Assembly (NCBI GenBank): GCA_025929655.1
Contig: JAICPV010000191.1
Location: 1 to 5,371, forward strand
From: Pyrinomonadaceae bacterium
GTDB lineage: Bacteria; Acidobacteriota; Blastocatellia; Pyrinomonadales; Pyrinomonadaceae
DNA length: 5,371 nucleotides
Direction of reading: 5' to 3'
The translations under genes were made by a program, and so were the position numbers. Position 1 is the stretch's first letter, and every line of letters begins with the position of its first letter. Under the pieces are notes generated by a model that saw only the letters and a list, made by a program, of their open reading frames with translations, searched no databases and was not told where the DNA came from. Below are positions 1-5,371 of the stretch, piece after piece.

Positions 1-439
1 CGGTGATGATGCCGAGACCCGTTCCAGGATGGCAAAAGGTGGCGTTCGAGGTTGCGATCCGTCGGTCGCATGCGAGTGCAAGGTCTAAACCGCCGCCGTA
101 GCAATAGCCGTTTATCGCGGCGATCGTGTGGCATTCCAGTTTGTCGATGCGGTCCATGATCAACTGCCCCCGTCGCGCAAACGCTGGCGCGTGTTCCGTT
201 CTCAATGCCGCGATCTCTTTTAGGTCCGCGCCCGACGCAAAAACGTCACCGAAGCCAGTGAAGACAATTTCCTCGACCGTGCGATCGCTTTCGCAAAATG
301 AGATCAGGGTTTCGAGAGATTCGAGCAGCTCCCTTGATAAGGGATTACGGATCTTCGGGGCTACGAATTGAACAATTACTCGGCTTCCGCGGCGCCACGC
401 TTCGACCCGTTCGGTCCGTACTAGAAAAAGATCGCCCAT
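1..439 (-). CDS. Crotonase-superfamily (enoyl-CoA hydratase/isomerase-like) protein, 3' end cut by window
   Basis: The visible 146 residues are the N-terminal part of a crotonase-fold acyl-CoA enzyme; family members are usually about 250-290 residues, so 100 or more are missing at the left edge. The two backbone-amide segments that form the oxyanion hole for the thioester carbonyl are clear: FASGADLKEI (about residues 67-76) and INGYCYGGGLDLALACDRRIA (109-129). At the two positions that carry catalytic glutamates in classical hydratases (E144 and E164 in the rat enzyme), this protein has Asp119 (GGGLD) and Gly139 (HPGTGLG). Ordinary syn-hydration is therefore doubtful, and an isomerase, hydrolase or other crotonase chemistry is equally possible. 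The ATG at 437-439 lies inside the end of the upstream cupin gene (19-base overlap), which implies coupled translation. The fold call is firm; the substrate is unknown. Confidence 0.9.
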   Translation of the reverse strand, partial: MGDLFLVRTERVEAWRRGSRVIVQFVAPKIRNPLSRELLESLETLISFCESDRTVEEIVFTGFGDVFASGADLKEIAALRTEHAPAFARRGQLIMDRIDKLECHTIAAINGYCYGGGLDLALACDRRIATSNATFCHPGTGLGIIT

Positions 440-738
440 GTAGCGAAATCGTCTGTAAAGTTTTCAAACCTGTGGGGCATCTTCGCGCGGACGAAAAAAA
501 CATCTCCGGCTTCGCAGGAATATCTCGCTTCTTCGACGACCAGTTCGCCGCTGCCTCGAGCTATGAAATAGAACTCGTCTTCGTCATGGTGCGTCTGATA
601 GTCAACCCCTCGCGGTGCGAAAAAGACCAGCTTTATACCGCGCTCGGAAAACGGCTCAAGGTCCCAAACACCGTCCTTCCACTTCTCATTCCCGGGCAGC
701 GGAAGCTTCTCCAACATTTCGTCGATGGTAAACTTCAT
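421..738 (-). CDS. Small single-domain cupin protein
   Basis: This 105-residue protein is about the size of one cupin_2-type beta-barrel. Cupin motif 1 is seen as DYQTHHDEDEFYFIARGSGE (residues 46-65), with His50/His51 and Glu55 as likely metal ligands and the conserved Gly62. Motif 2 is AGDVFFVRAKMPHRFENF (77-94), with His89 and Asn93 in the usual spacing. No signal peptide is seen, so it is probably cytoplasmic. Stand-alone cupins of this kind can be metal-dependent dioxygenases, isomerases or simple binding proteins, and the sequence does not say which. It starts 21 bases after the exported-protein gene and its end overlaps the crotonase start, so it sits in the middle of a likely three-gene unit. 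The upstream sequence has no strong Shine-Dalgarno site; the ATG is chosen because it gives the complete barrel. Confidence 0.88.
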   Translation of the reverse strand: MKFTIDEMLEKLPLPGNEKWKDGVWDLEPFSERGIKLVFFAPRGVDYQTHHDEDEFYFIARGSGELVVEEARYSCEAGDVFFVRAKMPHRFENFTDDFATWAIFF

Positions 739-759
739 TTATTGACAAGGTATTCAAAT

Positions 760-1128
760 TTAATGATCCGAGGTCTTTGGACCGGGCGGGTCGGCGTTAT
801 CCTCATCGTTACCGCGGTGCGAGATCGCGTCCGCTGCCTTGTTTATTCCATACGCCGTAATCTTCACAAGTTTCTTCGTTACAGACGGGGCGGCTTTTGC
901 CAGGGGAACGATGACTTCCTTCACGGCCGGCACAACTACGTACTTGCCGGTAAACTTTGCCGCTTCAAACGTGGCCTTTGCCGTCGTTTTTACCAGAAAT
1001 ACAGTGATTTTACCGGTGGCGCGGAGTGCTTTGTGCTTCTTCGTGTCTGCGCCTTGTGCGGAGGAAACTACGCAAAGCAACAGAACCAGCGCAAAGATCC
1101 CCGCCGGGCGTGCAACTTGATTCTTCAT
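760..1128 (-). CDS. Small exported basic protein, function unknown
   Basis: The product has 122 residues. It begins with a clear Sec-type signal peptide: a basic start (MKNQVARP), a hydrophobic core (about residues 10-21, FALVLLLCVV) and an AQG|A site that puts cleavage after residue 26. There is no lipobox cysteine at the cleavage point, so a periplasmic or secreted soluble protein is more likely than a lipoprotein. The mature part is rich in Lys, Ala, Val and Thr and strongly basic until about residue 100, with an acidic, proline-containing tail (HRGNDEDNADPPGPKTSDH). Two stretches resemble each other, LVKTTAKATFEAAK (45-58) and LVKITAYGINKAAD (87-100), suggesting an internal repeat of amphipathic helices. 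I recognise no family. It is the first gene after the minus-strand promoter, ahead of the cupin and crotonase genes; a functional link to them is not evident. Confidence 0.75.
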   Translation of the reverse strand: MKNQVARPAGIFALVLLLCVVSSAQGADTKKHKALRATGKITVFLVKTTAKATFEAAKFTGKYVVVPAVKEVIVPLAKAAPSVTKKLVKITAYGINKAADAISHRGNDEDNADPPGPKTSDH

Positions 1129-1169
1129 TTACTTATAGGGATTAATGTCATTCGCGGTTAGCGCATCGG

Positions 1170-1175
1170 ATTATA
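1170..1175 (-). promoter_or_regulatory. Candidate -10 element for the leftward unit
   Basis: Read on the minus strand this is a perfect TATAAT. Transcription would start near 1163 and give a leader of about 35 bases before the ATG of the exported-protein gene. The best -35 match at 18-base spacing is poor (TTTCTT, 1194-1199), so the promoter may be weak or activator-dependent. Confidence 0.45.
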
Positions 1176-1301
1176 GTACAAACACGGCAGGCAAAGAAAG
1201 TTAATTTTTTACTTCAAGAATCATCGGATAACCGTTGCTATCAAAGAAGCGAAACGCTATGGCCGGCTTTCGCGAACAGTGGCGAAAACTGCGACTTAGT
1301 T

Positions 1302-1330
1302 TTGTTTTTATTTTCATCTGTAACTATGAA
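1302..1330 (+). promoter_or_regulatory. Weak candidate promoter for the rightward operon
   Basis: TTGTTT (1302-1307) and TATGAA (1325-1330) are separated by 17 bases and would give a leader of about 70 bases before the first oxygenase gene. Both hexamers deviate from the sigma-70 consensus and the region is generally AT-rich, so this is only a suggestion. Confidence 0.22.
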
Positions 1331-1394
1331 TACATAAATTAATCGTATTAAAAGTTAATTTAAAGTCGGTCGGGCTGAGTGTTAACTGGATCAC

Positions 1395-1400
1395 GGAGGT
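1395..1400 (+). promoter_or_regulatory. Ribosome binding site of first oxygenase gene
   Basis: GGAGGT lies 7 bases before the ATG at 1408. It is a near-ideal Shine-Dalgarno site and fixes the start of the operon's first gene. Confidence 0.85.
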
Positions 1401-1407
1401 TCGGCTA

Positions 1408-2133
1408 ATGGACTTGCACACGAGCAATCGACTCCCGGAAAAAAACGCCAGGCATTTCGTGAATCGGGATCTTTACCCGTCGTACAAGTCTTTCGATGAC
1501 CTGATCGATCTCCAACACCTCCGCTCGCTGGACGCTTACCTGAAACAAAAAATAATTCAATATATCAGCACCGGCGATGCAGATTACTTTTGCAACGAGC
1601 ATACATTGGATAAAACCGCTCCGCTGCAGCCCGGCGTCCGCGAAGTGTGGCTTACCCGGACCGTTCCCGGAACTCCGTATAAATACCTCGATATCAACCG
1701 CACTGAATTGTGGGAGCCGACTGCGCAGGCCAGCGATTTTGCGTTACTGATGGATTTCGTCCAGACGCTTCCTTTCAGATCGACGGGCCGAATACTGTTG
1801 ATCTTCGACGATTCCGGTCGAAGCGTTCCTGCCCATCGCGATCACGAGCGTATGGATCTCTGTCATGAATTCATTTGGTTTCGAACGAATTTGAGAAAAC
1901 CGTTTTATGTGCTGAATCAGCACACGGGAGAAAAACGATATGTCGAGGGATACACTGCTTGGTTCGATACGGTCAATCAATATCACGGAAGTGACGCGGC
2001 AGACGGATTGAATTTCAGCTTTCGTGTGGACGGACATTTCACTGAAGAATTCAGACGATGGATCCCGTACTTCGATAAAAACGCGGCAGCGACGCCCTCG
2101 ATCTGGGCGAGGAATCCCGGAGGGTTCAATTGA
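1408..2133 (+). CDS. Fe(II)/2-oxoglutarate-type oxygenase, tandem copy 1
   Basis: This 241-residue cytoplasmic protein has the signature of a double-stranded beta-helix oxygenase related in layout to the aspartyl/asparaginyl beta-hydroxylase group, which also includes small-molecule proline hydroxylases. The likely iron triad is His143 and Asp145 in VPAHRDH plus His193 in NQYHGS. Arg206 in FSFRVDG is placed to bind the 2-oxoglutarate carboxylate. The region between them (HEFIWFRTNL.KPFYVLN.HTGEK, then AWFDTVNQYHG) reads as successive barrel strands. The N-terminal 110 residues, starting with a YPSYKSFDDLID segment, are not recognised and may be a specificity domain. The likely reaction is hydroxylation or another 2-oxoglutarate-coupled oxidation; the substrate is unknown. 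The gene is a close paralogue of the next one and its stop overlaps that gene's start by 4 bases. Confidence 0.85.
   Translation: MDLHTSNRLPEKNARHFVNRDLYPSYKSFDDLIDLQHLRSLDAYLKQKIIQYISTGDADYFCNEHTLDKTAPLQPGVREVWLTRTVPGTPYKYLDINRTELWEPTAQASDFALLMDFVQTLPFRSTGRILLIFDDSGRSVPAHRDHERMDLCHEFIWFRTNLRKPFYVLNQHTGEKRYVEGYTAWFDTVNQYHGSDAADGLNFSFRVDGHFTEEFRRWIPYFDKNAAATPSIWARNPGGFN
2119..2124 (+). promoter_or_regulatory. Ribosome binding site supporting a TTG start
   Basis: GGAGGG lies 5 bases before TTG at 2130, inside the last codons of the upstream gene. No in-frame ATG occurs upstream of the conserved domain, so this site decides for the TTG. Start and stop overlap as TTGA, typical of coupled translation. 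Confidence 0.8.
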
Positions 2134-2876
2134 GCACCACTGAACCGAAAAACACAATTCTTGCCGCCGCGAAGGTTGATCTCGCGCCGCTAGAAGCAGT
2201 CGTTCGATATCCGAGCTATAAATCGTTCGACGAGTTTATCGATGTCGAGCGTCTACGTTCGCTCGACAGTTACATTCGTGAAAAGATCAAACGCCGTATT
2301 TTGGAATATGACGATCCAAAATTTTACACCGGCCCCTACACGATCCGCGAGGACATTGCGGGAAGGCCCGGTTCCCGAATGATCTATCTTTCCGAATCGA
2401 CGATGCCGGACAGCTATTTTGATCTGGACAAAACAGATGTCTGGCGCCGCTCAGATGCCGCAAACGAATTCACGCTTCTAATGGATTTCATCGCGACGCT
2501 TCCATTTAAGGCCACGGGAAGAATACTGATCATGTACGACGATCAAGCGCGCGAAGTGCCCGCACATCGTGATCACACCGAGACCGAGGTGCTCCATGAC
2601 TTTATTTGGTTTCGAACCAACCTAAGCAAGCCGTTTTATATGCTGAACTTTCATACCGGTGAAAAGAAGAGGGTCGAAAGCTACAGCGCATGGTTCGACA
2701 CGGTTAACCAATTCCATGGCAGCTTTGCGACGGACAATCTCACATTCAGCATTCGAGTTGACGGAGTATTCACCGACGAGTTTGCGGCGGGGATCCCGAA
2801 GCCGAGAATAAACTTGGCTTCTACGCCCTCATACTGGGCATGCAGGAACGATCAAGGGGTATTTGATGACAGATGA
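2130..2876 (+). CDS. Fe(II)/2-oxoglutarate-type oxygenase, tandem copy 2
   Basis: This 248-residue protein is a tandem paralogue of the preceding oxygenase. They align nearly end to end: YPSYKSFDEFIDVERLRSLD matches the first copy's N-terminal block, and by hand count about 70 of 104 residues are identical over the catalytic core. The predicted iron ligands are conserved as His146 and Asp148 (VPAHRDH) and His196 (NQFHGS), with Arg209 (FSIRVDG) for 2-oxoglutarate. Both copies therefore look catalytically intact. The copies differ most in residues about 60-110 and just after the HRDH motif, where substrate selectivity might lie. Translation starts at TTG, supported by a strong ribosome binding site and a 4-base overlap with the first copy. 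The substrate is unknown; successive hydroxylations or two related substrates are both possible. Confidence 0.85.
   Translation: MSTTEPKNTILAAAKVDLAPLEAVVRYPSYKSFDEFIDVERLRSLDSYIREKIKRRILEYDDPKFYTGPYTIREDIAGRPGSRMIYLSESTMPDSYFDLDKTDVWRRSDAANEFTLLMDFIATLPFKATGRILIMYDDQAREVPAHRDHTETEVLHDFIWFRTNLSKPFYMLNFHTGEKKRVESYSAWFDTVNQFHGSFATDNLTFSIRVDGVFTDEFAAGIPKPRINLASTPSYWACRNDQGVFDDR
2854..2859 (+). promoter_or_regulatory. Ribosome binding site of fusion gene
   Basis: AAGGGG ends 6 bases before the ATG at 2866. This favours that ATG over the adjacent TTG at 2863, which would add only one residue. Confidence 0.65.
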
Positions 2877-5136
2877 CCTAACAATATACGTAAGCGGGCT
2901 CTATTCCGGAACCAATCCGCAGCCAGGCGTGGGCATTTCGCGTTCATTACGGCAAGCGTATCCAAGTGCCAAGCTTGTCGGCGTGGAATATTCCAACCGG
3001 TGCTCTGGCGTGCATTGGCCCGATTTCGACGAGATATGGCTTCAGCGGCCGTGGACCGAGCTGAATCTCGACCTGCATGCATCATCGATCAAAGAACGGC
3101 TTGATGCCGGAGGCTTCTGGATCTCGAGCATCGACCTCGAGATCATGTGGCTCGCTGAGATCTTTCCCTATGGCCACCCAAATCTACTGACGCCGTTGAT
3201 GGGCTCGCTCACGCAGGTCGGAAAGCCCGCCATCCCGGCGCACCAAAGGCTGCCGGTGAAAATACCAAGGTTTGTAACGACGGATCTTTCAGATTGGGAA
3301 CTGCACGCATTCTGCCGTGAAAACGATTGGAAGGTATGGCTGAAAGGCCCTTATTACGAGGCCGTACGCACACCCACATGGTCCGACCTGGAACATTGGC
3401 GCAAGGTCCTCTCGACTGCATGGGCGACCGATACGCTCTTTTTGCAGTCGCACGTCACTGGTTACGAAGAATCGATAATGCTGAGTGCATATCGCGGCAA
3501 CCTGCTCGACTGCGTCTATATGAGGAAGCGCGATCTCACGGAGCTCGGAAAAACGTGGGCGGGAGATGCGCTGCCGGTCGCGCCGGAACTGATCGAGCCG
3601 CTAAGGGCCGTTATACGCGAGTTGAACTGGACCGGCGGCGCGGAGCTCGAAATGGTCCGGGACGCCGCCGACGAGCTTTGGCTTCTTGAGTGGAATCCGC
3701 GATTTCCAGCCTGGGTGCATGGTTCTACAATTGCCGGCCGAAACCTTCCAGGAAAATTGGTAGAAGGCGCGGCCGGTATCCCAGCGGCACCGGTCGGATC
3801 TACGAGTAACGAATTTACCCGTGTCGTAATAGAACTCCCGGTCCGGGCCGAGTTTCCGCTGTCGCCGCTGCCTGAACCGTTGGGCGGTGCCGTCGGCCAT
3901 TCGATGAAACATCCTTCCGGCTTGATCGATTTCGCCCAAAAGCTGAGAGATGATCCGCATAAGAAAGCAAAGGCTAATGGAAATCTCAGGAGGCCGGAGC
4001 GTTTCGAAGCGATTCCGGAAAGCTATTTATCCGATCTGCAAGACGTAAAATTCGCGGAACTGCAAACTCCTGCAGGATTGTATTTTGAAAACACCGCGAA
4101 ACAGATTTTCAGCAACGCGGCCGAGATCGGCAGATCGCATGGAACCCATATCAATACCCGATACGCTTACAGCATTAAAACGAACCCGGATGAGAGGCTG
4201 CTTCAGCTTGCTTTGGAATCCGGGTTTCTCGCAGAAGCCATCAGCCCGCTCGAAGTGAAAAAAGCGATCACCGCCGGATTTCGCACCGAGCAGATCGTCC
4301 TGAATGGCCCTGCGAAATGGTGGCGCCGCGAGGAATTACCGGCGGGCAAATTGCACGCGGTGTTCTGCGATTCGATCGAAGAGCTGACGCGCGTTTCCAC
4401 AGAGCTCGAAAACGGAGAACTTGATAGCGAGTTCGTCGGGCTACGCCTCCGAACGCCGAATATCGTTTCTCGCTTCGGGATCCCGATCGATTCGCCCGAG
4501 CTTTTTGAAGAACTCGTCACTTCGATTAGGAAAATGCCCCGCTCTTGTCGGTTCGGCGTTCATTTTCACATGGCAAGCAGTAATGTAGGTGTCCGCCAGT
4601 GGCGACACCTGTTCAAATCCATGCTGCGATGGTGCGGAACACTCGAAGCACTCTCAAATCGTGTGATCGAATGCCTCGATATCGGCGGCGGCTGGTTTCC
4701 TGAAGATATGCATCACAAAGATGCGTCCATCTATAGCGAAATTCTTTCCGCGGTCCCTGAATACCTTTCAGGCGTCAGCGAACTGATATCGGAACCCGGC
4801 AAGGCGCTCGCCCAGCCGACCATGGCGATCGCGATGTCGATTCTAGAGGTCCGAAGTTATCTCGGTAAACGATCCGAAGCTGTGATGGACGGTTCGATCG
4901 CGGAGCTGCCGATGCATTATTTCCATCCTCATCGCATTTTGTCGCAGGACAAGAACGGGGATTGGAAAGCATTGAAAAGAGGAAGTTCAATGCTGCTCGG
5001 GCGCCTTTGCATGGAGCACGACATCGTCGCGATGAATGTAGAACTGCCGGAATCGGCGAAAGCGGGCGACGTTTTCGTTTTTTGCGACGCTGGAGCATAT
5101 GACAGGAGTATGAGTTATGTTTTTGGATGCGGTTGA
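2866..5136 (+). CDS. ATP-grasp ligase fused to PLP-dependent (ornithine/diaminopimelate-type) decarboxylase
   Basis: The 756-residue protein has two enzyme halves. Residues 1 to about 305 look like an ATP-grasp ligase: a pre-ATP-grasp region opening with YVSGLYSGTNPQPGVGISR, a VWLKGPYYEA segment (157-166) supplying the nucleotide-binding lysine, and a metal-binding end with GGAELEMV (257-264) and LLEWNPRFPAW (273-283). After a linker (about 306-395), residues about 396-756 are a fold-type III PLP decarboxylase. Its PLP lysine is Lys438 in YAYSIKTNP; His568 (HFHMASS) stacks on the cofactor; GGG607-609 and EPGK643-646 bind phosphate and ring; Cys715, Asp719 and Tyr745 (GAYDRS) complete the site. 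The usual EPGR arginine is Lys here. Expected chemistry is ATP-driven activation or ligation of an amino acid plus alpha-decarboxylation. Substrate and acceptor are unknown. It overlaps its neighbours by 11 and 20 bases. Confidence 0.88.
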   Translation: MTDDLTIYVSGLYSGTNPQPGVGISRSLRQAYPSAKLVGVEYSNRCSGVHWPDFDEIWLQRPWTELNLDLHASSIKERLDAGGFWISSIDLEIMWLAEIFPYGHPNLLTPLMGSLTQVGKPAIPAHQRLPVKIPRFVTTDLSDWELHAFCRENDWKVWLKGPYYEAVRTPTWSDLEHWRKVLSTAWATDTLFLQSHVTGYEESIMLSAYRGNLLDCVYMRKRDLTELGKTWAGDALPVAPELIEPLRAVIRELNWTGGAELEMVRDAADELWLLEWNPRFPAWVHGSTIAGRNLPGKLVEGAAGIPAAPVGSTSNEFTRVVIELPVRAEFPLSPLPEPLGGAVGHSMKHPSGLIDFAQKLRDDPHKKAKANGNLRRPERFEAIPESYLSDLQDVKFAELQTPAGLYFENTAKQIFSNAAEIGRSHGTHINTRYAYSIKTNPDERLLQLALESGFLAEAISPLEVKKAITAGFRTEQIVLNGPAKWWRREELPAGKLHAVFCDSIEELTRVSTELENGELDSEFVGLRLRTPNIVSRFGIPIDSPELFEELVTSIRKMPRSCRFGVHFHMASSNVGVRQWRHLFKSMLRWCGTLEALSNRVIECLDIGGGWFPEDMHHKDASIYSEILSAVPEYLSGVSELISEPGKALAQPTMAIAMSILEVRSYLGKRSEAVMDGSIAELPMHYFHPHRILSQDKNGDWKALKRGSSMLLGRLCMEHDIVAMNVELPESAKAGDVFVFCDAGAYDRSMSYVFGCG
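5104..5108 (+). promoter_or_regulatory. Ribosome binding site of the fourth operon gene
   Basis: AGGAG lies 8 bases before the ATG at 5117, within the last codons of the fusion gene. It supports reinitiation into the overlapping downstream frame. Confidence 0.7.
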
Positions 5137-5371
5137 TCACAGCGACGAACCGGTCGTTGAATATATGAACGGAAACTGCTCGAAAGTCTTTAACGCTTGG
5201 GAACGGTGGAATCCTTCGGCGATCTCTCATCACGGCAGCACGTGCTGCGAGATCGCGCGCGAATGGATCGCGGCGACGGATTTCGCGCTTTTGAACATAG
5301 GCAGTAGACTTACGGGCCCGCGGTGGATCAGGCAGAGATTCGCCTGGGGTCCGGGCACGTATCCGATCTTC
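5117..5371 (+). CDS. Unrecognised protein, fourth operon gene, 3' end cut by window
   Basis: An open frame of 85 codons runs without a stop to the right edge. The start overlaps the fusion gene by 20 bases in another frame and has a good ribosome binding site, which makes it a real member of the operon. The visible part has no signal peptide or membrane segment. It is rich in Trp, Cys and His: NGNCSKVFNAWERWNPS (18-34), then HHGSTCCEIAREWI (38-51), and RFAWGPGTYPIF at the edge (74-85). The Cys-Cys pair followed by a helix-like stretch could be the nucleophile region of a cysteine-dependent enzyme or acyltransferase, but no complete motif is visible and I do not assign a family. Confidence 0.8.
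   Translation, partial: MFLDAVDHSDEPVVEYMNGNCSKVFNAWERWNPSAISHHGSTCCEIAREWIAATDFALLNIGSRLTGPRWIRQRFAWGPGTYPIF

Larger units (their letters stand above)
1129..1407. other. Divergent intergenic region
   Basis: These 279 bases separate the leftward unit from the rightward operon. The strip is AT-richer than its surroundings, especially 1299-1365. It carries a perfect TATAAT for the minus strand, a weaker candidate promoter for the plus strand and a strong ribosome binding site at its right end. GCGAAA-type motifs cluster at 1249-1254, 1268-1273 (as TTTCGC) and 1282-1287, forming short inverted repeats that could be an operator. Two very short ORFs are possible: 27 codons on the plus strand (1259-1342) and 38 codons on the minus strand (1317-1201). 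Neither has a ribosome binding site, so I do not call them as genes. No tRNA, riboswitch or convincing terminator is seen. Confidence 0.7.

Noticed and set aside
298..1161. Long plus-strand ORF of 287 codons
   Set aside because: It lies antisense to the crotonase, cupin and exported-protein genes, all of which have clear domain or signal features. Its own translation shows no motif and is rich in Arg and Cys, as expected of a shadow frame.
1268..1312. TTTCGC/GCGAAA hairpin followed by a T-rich stretch as a rho-independent terminator
   Set aside because: The stem is only 6 base pairs with an 8-base loop, and the T-rich run begins 13 bases after it. No gene on the plus strand ends upstream of it.
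1259..1342. 27-codon plus-strand ORF as a possible precursor peptide for the oxygenase operon
   Set aside because: It has no Shine-Dalgarno site, overlaps the most plausible promoter of the operon, and has no leader-core pattern or repeated modifiable residues.
1408..2876. The two oxygenase genes as one gene split by a frameshift
   Set aside because: Each copy contains the full domain with its own metal triad, and the second has its own ribosome binding site and start. This is a tandem duplication, not a broken gene.
3327..3689. Plus-strand 120-codon ORF inside the fusion gene
   Set aside because: It is a different frame of the ATP-grasp half, with a biased Arg-rich product and no motif.
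4775..5233. Minus-strand ORF of 152 codons across the end of the fusion gene
   Set aside because: The opposite strand encodes conserved decarboxylase motifs (EPGK, LCMEHD, GAYDRS). The antisense product is Arg/Ser/Pro-rich with no domain.

Overview
This is a bacterial chromosomal window with roughly balanced base composition, tightly packed genes and clear Shine-Dalgarno sites. Nothing in it fixes the taxonomy. The style (crotonase with an HPGTGLGIIT segment, small lysine-rich secreted protein, accessory biosynthetic operon) is compatible with an Acidobacteriota-like soil bacterium, but that is a weak inference. No RNA genes, insertion sequences, CRISPR arrays or phage genes are visible.

Left third, minus strand (1-1128): three genes read leftwards, apparently one transcription unit. 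First is a small exported basic protein of unknown function (760-1128), then a single-domain cupin (421-738), then a crotonase-superfamily enzyme (1-439) cut by the window edge. The cupin and crotonase overlap by 19 bases. A perfect TATAAT lies 35 bases or so upstream of the first gene's inferred leader.

Middle (1129-1407): a divergent intergenic region holding candidate promoters for both directions, clustered GCGAAA/TTTCGC motifs, and two very short ORFs of doubtful reality.

Right two thirds, plus strand (1408-5371): a tightly coupled operon. Two tandem paralogous Fe(II)/2-oxoglutarate-type oxygenases (1408-2133 and 2130-2876) are followed by a large fusion protein (2866-5136) and by a fourth gene (5117-5371) that runs off the right edge and that I do not recognise. 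The fusion has an ATP-grasp ligase as its N-terminal half and a fold-type III PLP-dependent decarboxylase as its C-terminal half. All three junctions overlap (4, 11 and 20 bases).

The combination of ATP-dependent carboxylate ligation, PLP-dependent amino-acid decarboxylation and two hydroxylation steps suggests an uncharacterised small-molecule or peptide-tailoring pathway. The closest logic I know is butirosin side-chain assembly, where BtrJ (ligase) and BtrK (decarboxylase) are separate proteins acting on a carrier-bound amino acid and an oxygenase then hydroxylates the product. No carrier protein or precursor peptide is visible here, so the acceptor, if there is one, must lie outside the window.
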